From contig JAFEAV010000033.1 of assembly GCA_018266215.1 (NCBI GenBank), positions 1 through 60,028 on the forward strand: DNA of 60,028 nt. Reading direction: 5' to 3'. Shown in pieces: positions 16,673 through 25,375 of this stretch. Made by a program: the position numbers and the translations under genes. Each line of letters begins with the position of its first letter. Position 1 is the first letter of the stretch. A model generated the notes under the pieces. The model was not told the origin of the DNA, did not search any database, and saw only the letters and a program-made list of their open reading frames with translations. The stretch is from Cyanobacteria bacterium SZAS LIN-3 (lineage in GTDB: Bacteria > Cyanobacteriota > Vampirovibrionia > Obscuribacterales > Obscuribacteraceae).

Positions 16673-17443
16673 TCAGACCCTTGGTTTTACCAGTCCAGCT
16701 TCTTTCAGGAGTGCCGTTAATTTAGCGACTGCTCTGTCGTAATTATCGGCCTGGAAAAAATCACTGTACTCCGCCAGCAAGTCTTTGCGCGTGTTTGTAT
16801 CGATGGCGCTCATCTGGTCAATCCAGACTTTCTTTGCATGCGGTTTGATTGCCTGCACAAGTTTTTCCGGATCGTGGGGAAGCAGCGGTGCGATGGAGGC
16901 AAAGACGTTGATGCCCGCTTCGTTCAAAGCGGCAATCAGGGCCAGTCTACGCGATATGCTCGGTGCCATGGGCTCGAAAATGCGGCCGATTTCATCACTG
17001 TCTGTGGTAATGGAAACACCCACCGACAGCCGCTCTCCAAAGGCTTGCAGCAGCGGCAGGTCCTGCAAAATCAAATGGCTGCGTGTATGCATTGTTATTT
17101 TTGCCGGACTGTATTTGAGCAGCTCGGTGAGGCAGGCCCGGCTCAGTCGATATTTGAGCTCAAGGTATTGATAGGGGTCGGTGGCCGAGCTGAAAAATAT
17201 CTTGGAGCCGAAGACCAGAGCGCGCTCTTTGCGAATGAGCTCGGCGGCATTGGTTTTCACCTCCACCCAGTTGCCCCAGTCGTCGTACTTGTGTTTTGAA
17301 GGAAACTTGGGGACATAGCAATATGAGCATTTGAAGGCGCAGCCGGCATAAGGATTGAGCGAAAAGTTGTAATGTCCCGACAGGGCTCCGCCATTCTGGG
17401 GCGTGAGAATAGTCTTGGCTTTTACTTCAGTCACGGTTGGCAT
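16673..17443 (-). CDS. SPL-type radical SAM protein
   Basis: A 256-residue radical SAM protein of the spore-photolyase-like (SplB/Rv2578c-type) group. The cluster motif is CAFKCSYCYVP near residue 35, preceded by LNPYAGC, and the FFSSATDPYQYLE segment is typical. Members are common in non-sporulating bacteria, where the role is not known; DNA repair is possible. It ends 4 bases after the convergent SDH gene. A perfect palindrome lies just upstream of its ATG and may be an operator. Confidence 0.85.
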   Translation of the reverse strand: MPTVTEVKAKTILTPQNGGALSGHYNFSLNPYAGCAFKCSYCYVPKFPSKHKYDDWGNWVEVKTNAAELIRKERALVFGSKIFFSSATDPYQYLELKYRLSRACLTELLKYSPAKITMHTRSHLILQDLPLLQAFGERLSVGVSITTDSDEIGRIFEPMAPSISRRLALIAALNEAGINVFASIAPLLPHDPEKLVQAIKPHAKKVWIDQMSAIDTNTRKDLLAEYSDFFQADNYDRAVAKLTALLKEAGLVKPRV

Positions 17444-17453
17444 ATCCGAAAGT

Positions 17454-17475
17454 ATACCATATCAACGTATGGTAT
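17454..17475. promoter_or_regulatory. perfect palindrome upstream of the radical SAM gene
   Basis: ATACCATA, six bases, TATGGTAT: an 8-bp perfect inverted repeat beginning 10 bases before the ATG of the radical SAM gene and about 100 bases before the divergent TPR gene. The position over the probable leader or promoter fits a repressor operator. The regulator is unknown. Confidence 0.5.
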
Positions 17476-17575
17476 GCGCAAAAATTGTTCATCTTGGCCC
17501 CCGTTTGCGGCTTTATTGACTGTTTTGTCCCTGTGAGGCGCTAAGATATTTCCACATATATAAGGTTGAACATCG

Positions 17576-18163
17576 ATGGATACGAGTGAGGGTCCGGCTG
17601 TGGCCACCCAAGACCGCGCAGCTCTGGCGGCAAACTGGCAGAATCTCAGTCAGGAAGGCTATACGGCTTTTGAGAAGCGTCGCTATGTGCAGGCCGAAAC
17701 CAGGTTTCAGGATGCGCTGAAGATAGCTGAGTCGCTCACCGCCGGTAAGGATGCCGCTAAGGCCAGGAGCGAGGAAGACCGGCAGGATTTTGAGCGTCTG
17801 ACCAAGAGCTTGAACAATCTGGCCGCGCTCTATCATCTGCAGGCCAAGTATGAAATGGCTGAAGCCATGTATGAGCGCTGTCTCGATCTCAAGCTGGCGC
17901 TTTACGGTGATGATCATCTGGAAGTGGCCGTCAATCTGCATAATCTTGCGGCACTGTCCTGCGCCAAGTTGCGCTGGGAAAAAGCGGAAATTCTCTACAA
18001 ACGAGCTCTGGAAATTCGCGAGAAACATCTCGGTGCTGAGCACGCGGAGCTGGTGCCGATTTTGAAAAACTACGCCATCATGCTGCGCCGCATCAAGCGC
18101 GATGATGAAGCTGCCGCCATGGAAGCGCGCAAGGGCGCTATTGAAGCGGCCTCGAGCCTTTAG
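17576..18163 (+). CDS. TPR (kinesin light chain-type) repeat protein
   Basis: The 195-residue product contains three to four tetratricopeptide repeats of the kinesin-light-chain type: LNNLAALYHLQAKYEMAEAMYERCL, then LHNLAALSCAKLRWEKAEILYKRAL, and LKNYAIMLRRIKRDDEAA. It has no signal peptide, so it is probably a cytosolic adaptor. A TTGACT sits at 17516-17521 and an AAGG about 10 bases before the ATG. It ends 3 bases before the convergent histidine-kinase-like gene. Partners are unknown. Confidence 0.85.
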   Translation: MDTSEGPAVATQDRAALAANWQNLSQEGYTAFEKRRYVQAETRFQDALKIAESLTAGKDAAKARSEEDRQDFERLTKSLNNLAALYHLQAKYEMAEAMYERCLDLKLALYGDDHLEVAVNLHNLAALSCAKLRWEKAEILYKRALEIREKHLGAEHAELVPILKNYAIMLRRIKRDDEAAAMEARKGAIEAASSL

Positions 18164-18166
18164 TTT

Positions 18167-20608
18167 TTAGTTTGGTGCTATCGGCAGAGTGAAGTAAGTT
18201 ATTGTGCCGCGACCGGCTTCGGATTCGGCCCAGATTTTGCCGCCCAGGCGCTCGACATTGTTGCGGGCCAGGTACATCGAAAGTCGTGATCCGTAGGTGT
18301 GCTCGGCGTGTTTGCCTTCGATGTAGCCGACAAACATGTCGGCGATTTCGCCTTCGGGCAGAGCCGGTCCTGAGCTTGATACGCCTATGCGCATTTCTTG
18401 GCCTTTAGAGAGGCTTTCCACGCGTACACGGCCGCCGGCACCGGTGATATCAATCATCCGCTCCAGCACTTGCAGCAAGATGCCTGTAATCGCTTCTTTG
18501 TTGCCGGAGATGTTGGGCAGGCCGGTCACTGTTTTGTAATCCAGCATCAGCTGCCGTTCGCGGGCCATGGGTGTGACCTCTTGCAGGCAGTCGGCAACCA
18601 GTCTCGATATGGTGATCTGTTCTTTGGGCTGCACCGCCGGCGGTGGCACGAAGCCGCCGTACATCATGAGCAGATTATCTACAAGAGCAATTAACTGTTG
18701 ATACTGGCCGTGCAGATCGTTGAGAGCCTGACCTGTTGACGGCGGCACCGGTCCGGCTGCATTGGACATGATCGCCGACCAGCCGGATTCGGCCTGGGTC
18801 AGCGGCGCGCGAATGTTTTCCTGCAGCATGTTGATGATTTCCTGCCGCAGGTGAGCATTTTCGCTGCGCAGAGACTTATCGCGCAGGACCATGATATAGC
18901 CCTGGATGTTGCTGTCGTCGCCGGAGAGCGGCTGCAAGTGCGCCAGTACATCGACTTTTTTCTGGCCACCTTTATGATAGATTGTGCCTTCGGGATAAAA
19001 CTGACTGATCAGCGCATGAGGATCTCCGCCGTGTTGGGCGAAGGCCTGGCCCTGTGCGTCACCGGTCGGCGGATCGCCTGGTTTGCGCACCAGGTCGAAG
19101 CACATGCGTCCGGCTATTTCGCCTTCACTGCTGCCGTACCAGTTGAGGAAGACGGTGTTGGCGTGCAGGATGTTGCCGAATTGATCGAGGACGAGAAATC
19201 CTTCGGTGGAGCATTGCAGGACGGCATCAAGCTGTTGCTGGACGATGATCGCCTGTCTGGTGGCCTGATTCATCTGACCTTTGTATTCGGCGATTTGTTT
19301 GGCCTGATGTGCGATGTTGCGGTTGAGCAAGTCGGCTTGTTGATTGGACTGTTCCGCCAGCGCTATTTTTTCCTTGACGCTTTCCGCTTGTTTATTGAGT
19401 TGTTGCTTCAGATTTTGGGTGGTGGAGCGCATGGAAAGCACTGCCGTGTCTATCAACTCGCCCAGTTCTAGCCAGTCTCCGCTGAGGTTTTCCAGTGGCG
19501 GGATCACCTGTTTGTTGGACGCGATGTCGCGGGTGCGTTTGATCAGGAAGCGTACCGGTCTGTCGACCGAGGCTGTAATTTGCGAGGAAAAGAGCATGCC
19601 GACGACGATCCCGAGTACTCCCACCAGACCGCCGAGCAAAGTTGTTTCTACAATTTTGGAAAATTCGCTGGGTACATCCTTGGCGATCAAAATATAGGCG
19701 ACGACGTCTTGATTGTCTTTGGCAGTCAGGCCAAGGGTGCGCCACCAGGCGTATTCGCGCTCAAAGCCGAGGGTGGGGACCAGCAAGCGGGTCAGTCCCT
19801 CTACTGAAAATTCAAAACCAGGTTTGGCGCCGGAAGCACCGTCTTCAAGAGCGGCTTTGGGGATGGCTTTCAGTCCGCTACTGTTTAAGGTGGGCAAAAA
19901 TTTTATCGCCGTACCGTCGTTCATATTTTCGGAGAAGGCCGTCACTTTGCCTTCTTTGTTGGAAAATACGGCCAGCTCGATGCCCTGGGAATTGGGGTTT
20001 TCGATGCCGAAACGTGTGGCCAGGCCGGTGAGGAAGTCGGTGTTGATCGGCAGGCTGACGGCCAGAATACCGTTGTGGCCACGGCTGCCCATGGAGAGAA
20101 CGGTGCTCAGGGCCACGACTTTGGTTTTGTCGTTGAAGGTTACGCCGGACCAGAACTTACGCGGATCGTTGTTGCCGTGAGCGACTTCGATGCCGTAGTT
20201 TTCTCTCAGCACCGAATGGCCCGAAGCTTTTGGCGTGTCGCTGCCATAAAAGAGGTTGCCCTTATCGTCGACCACCCATACATGGCCGCTGAAGGAGAAG
20301 CGCTCACAGACTGATTTAATTTCGCCGGCAACACCGCCTTTATCCCCGGCATTGTAGGCGGAGATGAATCTTTCGCTGCCTACCAGGCCTTTTGCCACTT
20401 CCAGGGTCAGGTCTTGAGAGGCTTTGAGGGCGCCGTTCAGTTTTGCCGAGGCTTCCTGACAGGCGGCGCCGGCATCCATGCGTGTTGTCCGGTAGTCGAG
20501 GTACACCGAGTAGGCCACATGACCTGCGACCACCAGAAGCACCACGAAAATCATTGCGGATGTAAGCTTGGAGCTTAGATTCAAAGAGTTACCACCGACT
20601 CCGGACAA
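18167..20608 (-). CDS. histidine-kinase-like membrane sensor with degenerate catalytic core
   Basis: An 813-residue sensor: N-terminal membrane helix (residues 14-34), an extracytoplasmic Cache-like domain (about 35-310) with VWVVDDKGNLFYGS, a second membrane helix near 325-345, a HAMP-like linker and coiled coil, a PAS domain (about 460-580; STEGFLVLDQFGNILHANT), and a kinase-like core. The phospho-accepting His box reads QENIRAPL with Glu597 where His is expected; the N-box Asn is Glu716; the G2 box reads GSRLSM (about 773-778) rather than GTGLGL. ATP binding and phosphotransfer are therefore doubtful. The end still has the normal GGKIWAESEAGRG fold segment. The start is TTG at 20608, or a TTG eight codons in; neither is certain. 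Confidence 0.85.
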   Translation of the reverse strand: MSGVGGNSLNLSSKLTSAMIFVVLLVVAGHVAYSVYLDYRTTRMDAGAACQEASAKLNGALKASQDLTLEVAKGLVGSERFISAYNAGDKGGVAGEIKSVCERFSFSGHVWVVDDKGNLFYGSDTPKASGHSVLRENYGIEVAHGNNDPRKFWSGVTFNDKTKVVALSTVLSMGSRGHNGILAVSLPINTDFLTGLATRFGIENPNSQGIELAVFSNKEGKVTAFSENMNDGTAIKFLPTLNSSGLKAIPKAALEDGASGAKPGFEFSVEGLTRLLVPTLGFEREYAWWRTLGLTAKDNQDVVAYILIAKDVPSEFSKIVETTLLGGLVGVLGIVVGMLFSSQITASVDRPVRFLIKRTRDIASNKQVIPPLENLSGDWLELGELIDTAVLSMRSTTQNLKQQLNKQAESVKEKIALAEQSNQQADLLNRNIAHQAKQIAEYKGQMNQATRQAIIVQQQLDAVLQCSTEGFLVLDQFGNILHANTVFLNWYGSSEGEIAGRMCFDLVRKPGDPPTGDAQGQAFAQHGGDPHALISQFYPEGTIYHKGGQKKVDVLAHLQPLSGDDSNIQGYIMVLRDKSLRSENAHLRQEIINMLQENIRAPLTQAESGWSAIMSNAAGPVPPSTGQALNDLHGQYQQLIALVDNLLMMYGGFVPPPAVQPKEQITISRLVADCLQEVTPMARERQLMLDYKTVTGLPNISGNKEAITGILLQVLERMIDITGAGGRVRVESLSKGQEMRIGVSSSGPALPEGEIADMFVGYIEGKHAEHTYGSRLSMYLARNNVERLGGKIWAESEAGRGTITYFTLPIAPN

Positions 20609-20756
20609 AATCGAGTTTTATGACATAAGAAGTTTAACGCTTCCGAGCGCTGCTTGGAAACCGCCAAAACCCTGAGCTGAGCGATTTCGCCCCTGAGGCG
20701 TGGCCGGACTATGGCCTGGAGCGGGCAGCCGGCGCGGCCGGGACTGCAAAACTTTG

Positions 20757-21038
20757 TTATTTGCTGGCCTGAGCTTTTCTGTACTCGGCCTGTACCTGGA
20801 TGGCGCGGATGAGCTGGTTCGGTCCGCAATAGCCAAGTTCCAGAAGAATCTGACCGAGGGGCTTGGGTTCACGACCATGCTCGCGGTCCTCGCGCTGGAT
20901 GCGCAGCGACTCGTCGAGCTGATAAATCGTTATATAGTCAAGCTCTACAAGAATCTGACCTAATAATGTGCGGCTATGATCATCTTTGTCATGGTCGCTA
21001 TTATCGTTATTTTGTGGGCCCTTAGACGATTTTGGCAT
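20757..21038 (-). CDS. small protein with two MshEN-like repeats
   Basis: The product has an acidic, Asp/Asn/Lys-rich N-terminus followed by two related units, LGQILVELDYITIYQLDESLRIQ and LGQILLELGYCGPNQLIRAIQVQ. This [LGxILxELGYI..xQL..AL..Q] pattern is that of MshEN/GspE N-terminal domains, which in some proteins bind cyclic di-GMP. It lacks any ATPase domain, so it would act as a stand-alone sensor or adaptor. I chose the ATG at 21038; the frame is open to 21176. It lies upstream of, and on the same strand as, the pseudo-histidine-kinase gene. Confidence 0.7.
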   Translation of the reverse strand: MPKSSKGPQNNDNSDHDKDDHSRTLLGQILVELDYITIYQLDESLRIQREDREHGREPKPLGQILLELGYCGPNQLIRAIQVQAEYRKAQASK

Positions 21039-21200
21039 CTTCTTGCATTGTTCTCGTAGGATTTGGAAAGCAGACCGCTGGGTCGCACCCGAAGAATTCA
21101 ACTTATGGCTGCTGGGTTTCCCCCCTGACCAGGTTCGTCGGCCCTCGCCGCTCCCCAACGATCTGTGATCAGCCATTATAAACCACGGAGGTAAGCTTGC

Positions 21201-21245
21201 ATGGCATTGTTAATACATTCACCCCACTTGTTAGCTGTCTGCTGA
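21201..21245 (+). CDS. candidate leader peptide, 14 aa
   Basis: A short reading frame (MALLIHSPHLLAVC) follows a GGAGG at 21187-21191 with 9-base spacing, a very good ribosome site. Its 3' half overlaps a strong RNA hairpin whose 5' arm starts in codon 8 and whose 3' arm contains the stop. That layout resembles a translation-coupled attenuator ahead of the methyltransferase gene. A TATAAA at 21177-21182 is too close to give a leader including the SD, so the promoter would have to lie farther upstream. Tentative. Confidence 0.35.
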   Translation: MALLIHSPHLLAVC

Positions 21246-21252
21246 CAAGTGG
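21224..21252 (+). promoter_or_regulatory. strong hairpin, possible attenuator
   Basis: A 12-bp stem (CCACTTGTTAGC with GCTGACAAGTGG, one G-U pair) closes a 5-base loop and is followed within 10 bases by CTTTTCC. It could terminate transcription or be a regulatory RNA fold. It lies about 105 bases before the TTG start of the O-methyltransferase gene and overlaps a possible leader peptide. The rest of the 21039-21356 gap shows no other clear feature. Confidence 0.5.
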
Positions 21253-21356
21253 TGGGCTTTTCCAACCTCCGACCCTGTTGTACTGTAGGATAGCGGCAAC
21301 TCGCACCGGTGGCAGTATCAACATAGCAATGGTCTCTACGCCAGGGAGAATTTACA

Positions 21357-22442
21357 TTGAAAACAGTTCAGGACCTACAGGGCGCTAAAATCGGACCGCC
21401 CCAGACAATATGCGACATTTTGCACGGGGGCTGGGCCATCCGTATCCTGCGCACCGCCGTTGAAATTTCATTATTTGAAGCGCTTCTTGATGGCCCTCGT
21501 GACGCTCAATCGGTGGCCAAGCAGCTGGATATGCCGCTGCAGGGTATCGCCCTGATGCTGGATTCGCTGGTGGGACTGGACTTGCTGGAGCGCGCCGACT
21601 ATGCCGGGCTGGGTGAAAGTCTGGCCGAGGGCGGTACGGCTCTATATAAATTAAATGAACAGTCCGAGACTTATCTGCTCAAGGACAGCCCGCTTTTTGC
21701 CGGCATGTATTTGAAGCAACACGAAGAGCTGGATAAGATGTGGCGCTCGCTCACTGAAACAGTGCGCTCCGGCAAACCGGTGATGGAAGTAAATACCGAC
21801 GCCACGGCTGAGGAAATCTTTCCCCGATTGGCCGAATCGATCATCCCGCTCAATTATGCAGTCGCCTCCGATGTGGTGCAGTTTCTCCGCATCATCGACC
21901 TGGCTTACACCCGTCCGTTAAAAATCCTGGATGTCGCCTGCGGCAGCGCTATCTGGAGCATTCCCTTTGCCCAGGATAATAGGGAAACTAAGATTGACGC
22001 CCTGGACTTTCCGGCGGTTCTGGATGTCGCTCGCAAGACCAGTGAACGCTTTGGTGTGAGCGGCAATTTCAACTATTTGCCCGGCAACTGGCGCGACGTT
22101 AAGGTGCAGGAAAATCATTATGATGCCGTTATTCTGGGACATATCCTTCATTCCGAAGGCAAAGAGTTGAGCCGGCAGTTGCTTGCTTACTGTCATGCCT
22201 GTTTGAGGGAAGGCGGTGTGCTGGTTATCGGCGAGTTCATGACCAATAAAGAACACACCGGTCCGATCATGTCTCTCATGTTTGGCTTGAACATGTATCT
22301 GGCCACGACCAGCGGCTGTGTCTTCAGTGCCCACGAGCTGAAGCAAATGTGTCTTGATGCCGGTTTCACTGATATAATTAAGCACAATTCCGTGCGCTAT
22401 AGCTCTCAGGAAGAGTCGACGGTGCTTCTGGCGATCAAATAG
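21357..22442 (+). CDS. SAM-dependent O-methyltransferase
   Basis: The N-terminal 100 residues resemble the dimerisation winged-helix domain of family-2 O-methyltransferases (ISLFEALLDGPRDAQSVAKQLDM, then VGLDLLERAD). The catalytic Rossmann domain has ILDVACGSAIWSIPFAQ for SAM binding and DALDFPAVLDVA for the ribose-binding acid. ILGHILHSEG and LLAYCHACLREGGVLVIGEF are the usual later motifs. The substrate is unknown; relatives act on hydroxylated small molecules. The start is TTG at 21357 with AGGGAG 8 bases upstream. The next gene starts 15 bases after the stop. Confidence 0.88.
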   Translation: MKTVQDLQGAKIGPPQTICDILHGGWAIRILRTAVEISLFEALLDGPRDAQSVAKQLDMPLQGIALMLDSLVGLDLLERADYAGLGESLAEGGTALYKLNEQSETYLLKDSPLFAGMYLKQHEELDKMWRSLTETVRSGKPVMEVNTDATAEEIFPRLAESIIPLNYAVASDVVQFLRIIDLAYTRPLKILDVACGSAIWSIPFAQDNRETKIDALDFPAVLDVARKTSERFGVSGNFNYLPGNWRDVKVQENHYDAVILGHILHSEGKELSRQLLAYCHACLREGGVLVIGEFMTNKEHTGPIMSLMFGLNMYLATTSGCVFSAHELKQMCLDAGFTDIIKHNSVRYSSQEESTVLLAIK

Positions 22443-22457
22443 GCGGGACCGTAATTT

Positions 22458-23777
22458 ATGCCACCGCCTGTAGAGTCATCAGAGCCGCCTTCGGACCCGG
22501 AACAAACCATATTCTTCTGGGTTACCTACAAGCCGGAGGAAGTGAATGAAGGCTACTGGGCCGTCTATCGCGAGTTGGCGCTGCCCCGCGTCCTGATTAC
22601 AATTTTCTGCACCAGTTTCGCCCTTGGTGTCGGTGGCATGGTGGCGAATGCCGGTAACTTCGAGCCGATCAATGCTCTTGTTCTGATCGCGCTGGCCGCC
22701 TTTGTCTTTCCGCCTCTGCTCTGTCTTTATGCCTACTTGATCCTGCGCGGCAGATTGATGAGCAGCTACGACAATCGGCCAAATTTTCATTTTCCCATGA
22801 TGTACACCGTTTCTCCTCTCGGGTGTCAGATTCAGTACGCATCGGGCGCCGGTTTGCTCGACTGGCACCACTTCAGTCTGGCTCTGGAGAGTCCGACATT
22901 TTTCTGTCTGGCCAGTAGTGTGGAGGATGTTTTTGTCCTGCCCAAGCGCTGCCTCTGCGGCGCGGATGAACTGGAGAAAGCGCGGTCGATCATCAAGTCG
23001 CATGTTCGGGTTTATCGCCGGGTATCAGGCGGCGCGCGCAATGTGGACATAGCCTTTGAGAAAGCGGCGATTCAGGTTATGGTAGACCAGGGCATCGAAG
23101 AAGTGGTTAAACTGGCAGAGGCAGCCGAGGCGCGCGAACATCAAGTGCCTGGTGAGGAGGCTGCGACATCTGCGCCGACTGCAAAGTCCTTGCCCGAGCC
23201 GGCCGCCATCGAGCAGGTGACCAGTCCTCTAAAATCAGGACTGGCTGTGGAAATCGCTTACCAGCCTGGCGATATCTGGAAGGCGGAGAAGATCTATTTT
23301 TTTCGCAAGAGATTGATTGCTCTGGCTCTGCTCTACATCACATACTTGATCTGGATGCCGCTGTCTTTTTCTGCAATTGGCTACCTCTGGGGCATGTCCG
23401 ACTACTGTCAGAAGATTTTGGCTGAAGTCTGTCCCAATTTGATCTGGGTGATTCCGATCTTTTTTATACAAGCGCTCTGCATTTATCTCGGCGTCAGAAG
23501 ACGGACGAAGTTGAGCGAGGCTCATGCCACCCCGATTGTTTTTCAGTTTACCGAAGAGGGTTGCGGTGTGCGGGCGGGCGAGCGTTATGCTGTGCTTGCC
23601 TGGTGGCATTTTAGAGAGTGCTGGGAAACCGAAGATCAGTTTCTCGTGCTGGTGGGTCGGCGCGGACACGCCATGTACGTCATCCCCAAGCGGGTCTTTC
23701 CCGATCAAGCCGGGCTGCGTTATCTGAAGCAGTTGTTGCAGCGCAAAGTGACTAAGTACAGAGACTTGATTGGTTAG
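22458..23777 (+). CDS. membrane protein with two YcxB-like domains
   Basis: A 439-residue protein built as a duplication. Each half has two membrane helices (about residues 35-95 and 285-345) followed by a soluble domain with the YcxB signature: GLLDWHHFSLALESPTFFCL ... VFVLPKRCL in the first, AVLAWWHFRECWETEDQFLVL ... YVIPKRVFPDQAG in the second. The linker between the halves is Ala/Glu/Pro rich. YcxB-like proteins have no established function. It follows the methyltransferase gene by 15 bases, so the two are probably co-transcribed. Confidence 0.75.
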   Translation: MPPPVESSEPPSDPEQTIFFWVTYKPEEVNEGYWAVYRELALPRVLITIFCTSFALGVGGMVANAGNFEPINALVLIALAAFVFPPLLCLYAYLILRGRLMSSYDNRPNFHFPMMYTVSPLGCQIQYASGAGLLDWHHFSLALESPTFFCLASSVEDVFVLPKRCLCGADELEKARSIIKSHVRVYRRVSGGARNVDIAFEKAAIQVMVDQGIEEVVKLAEAAEAREHQVPGEEAATSAPTAKSLPEPAAIEQVTSPLKSGLAVEIAYQPGDIWKAEKIYFFRKRLIALALLYITYLIWMPLSFSAIGYLWGMSDYCQKILAEVCPNLIWVIPIFFIQALCIYLGVRRRTKLSEAHATPIVFQFTEEGCGVRAGERYAVLAWWHFRECWETEDQFLVLVGRRGHAMYVIPKRVFPDQAGLRYLKQLLQRKVTKYRDLIG

Positions 23778-24256
23778 TCCATGCCGCCGGCCGCAAAATC
23801 AGGGCCGTCCATATCCGAGTCCGAATCGCTTTGCGAATTGAGTCGCAGCAGCTCGCGGCGCCACTCAAGATCTGCCTGAGCTTCCTTTATAAGTGATGCC
23901 AGTCCCTGGAAGTCGGCGAAGGACAGATCGATGGCCAGGCCGATGTCGAAGGTCAGTTTTACACGCTCACAGTTGGGCGTGCAGGCCATACAGATCATGT
24001 GATCCGGGCCGCAGACTTCGATCTGGCTTTCTTCGCATTGAAGAGGATCTTTTTGCCAGTTCAAATACTCGACAAATTGCTCGTCTTCCAGGCTTTGCTG
24101 CACTAAGAGCACAAGCGCCTGATAGTGAGTGTTGTCCAGATAGATTGTGACTTCCTGTCTTCTGAAGTCGAGAGCAAACTCGCCGTTTTCTTTATCGAGG
24201 TAGAGATCTGCAAACGCGTTGGCGAAACTGATTTGAAAGTTGGTGCTAGTCTTCAT
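23774..24256 (-). CDS. hypothetical acidic protein with a Cys cluster
   Basis: A 160-residue acidic protein without signal or membrane segments. Five Cys fall within about 25 residues (CEESQIEVC, then ICMACTPNC), a spacing compatible with a zinc or Fe-S site. The C-terminus is low-complexity (SQSDSDSDMDG). It is the last gene after hemB, 8 bases downstream, so it belongs to the haem operon by position. I do not recognise the family. Confidence 0.6.
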   Translation of the reverse strand: MKTSTNFQISFANAFADLYLDKENGEFALDFRRQEVTIYLDNTHYQALVLLVQQSLEDEQFVEYLNWQKDPLQCEESQIEVCGPDHMICMACTPNCERVKLTFDIGLAIDLSFADFQGLASLIKEAQADLEWRRELLRLNSQSDSDSDMDGPDFAAGGMD

Positions 24257-24264
24257 TTTGGACC

Positions 24265-25305
24265 CTAGTTTTTAAGCCACGAAGCGACGTCTTTAGCATG
24301 GTAGGTAATGATGATGTCGGCGCCTGCACGAGTTATTCCCGTCAGGCATTCTAAAACGACACGCTTTTCATCAATCCAACCGTTAGCGGCAGCGGCCTTG
24401 ACCATAGAGTATTCCCCAGAAACATTATAGGCCGCAATGGGCAATTTCGTCAGGGCCCTGGCCTGGCTAATGATGTCCAGATAAGGCAGAGCGGGTTTGA
24501 CCATGACAATGTCGGCGCCTTCCTCAATGTCCAGTTCTATCTCCCGCAGGGCTTCTCGGCCGTTGGCGGGGTCCATCTGGTAGGAGGTGCGGTCGCCAAA
24601 TTGCGGCGCGGACTCAGCCGCTTCGCGGAATGGTCCGTAGAGACCGGAGGCATATTTGGCGCTGTAGGCCATGATCGGCACGTTTTCAAAGCCGTTGACG
24701 TTGAGAGCCTCACGGATGGCGGCGATGCGACCATCCATCATGTCGGAGGGAGCAATGATATCGGCTCCGGCTGCGGCTTGCGATACGGATGTGCGTGCGA
24801 GAATTTCCAGGGAAGGGTCGTTGAGAACGGTTCCGTCGTGGACTATGCCGCAATGACCGTGGTCCATGTACTCGCAAAGACAGGTATCGGCCACAACCAT
24901 CAGTTCGGGGAAGCGTTTCTTCAGCTCGCGGGTGGCTTGCTGCACGATGCCGTCTTCGTGCCAGGCGCCGGTGGCCTGGGAGTCTTTATTTTGCGGGATG
25001 CCAAATAGCAACACCGAGCTCAGGCCGAGGTTTGCCACTTCTTCGGCTTCCTTGAGCATCTGGTCGATGCTCTGTTGATGGATGCCGGGCATTGATTTGA
25101 TCGGGGTTTTGATGCCCTTGCCTTCGACTACGAAGAAGGGATAGATGAGCTGTTCGGTGCGCAGGTGCGTTTCGCGGATCATTGCCCGCAGAGGGGCCTT
25201 GGAGCGTAAACGCCGCATACGCATGTCTGGAGTGACTCTCGGGATTTCGAAGCCGCTGGCTTTTCGTCCCTGACTGCGTTCGGCGGTCGTTGTCTCTTTC
25301 ATCAT
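24265..25305 (-). CDS. hemB: delta-aminolevulinic acid dehydratase (porphobilinogen synthase)
   Basis: HemB condenses two 5-aminolevulinate molecules to porphobilinogen. The two active-site lysines are Lys217 (AYSAKYASG) and Lys270 ([11 protein letters not shown]). The metal site [14 protein letters not shown] carries Cys142, Cys144 and Cys152, the zinc-dependent form of the enzyme rather than the Asp-rich magnesium form. At 346 residues it is slightly longer than usual because of a hydrophilic N-terminal extension. AAGG lies just before the two adjacent ATG codons. It is 70 bases downstream of hemD in the same operon. Confidence 0.97.
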   Translation of the reverse strand: MMKETTTAERSQGRKASGFEIPRVTPDMRMRRLRSKAPLRAMIRETHLRTEQLIYPFFVVEGKGIKTPIKSMPGIHQQSIDQMLKEAEEVANLGLSSVLLFGIPQNKDSQATGAWHEDGIVQQATRELKKRFPELMVVADTCLCEYMDHGHCGIVHDGTVLNDPSLEILARTSVSQAAAGADIIAPSDMMDGRIAAIREALNVNGFENVPIMAYSAKYASGLYGPFREAAESAPQFGDRTSYQMDPANGREALREIELDIEEGADIVMVKPALPYLDIISQARALTKLPIAAYNVSGEYSMVKAAAANGWIDEKRVVLECLTGITRAGADIIITYHAKDVASWLKN

Positions 25306-25375
25306 CTAACCTTTCTTAGTTATAGTTACCGCATAGATACTAAATATATCGCTTCCGGGCGTCTCAAAAGTCCCA

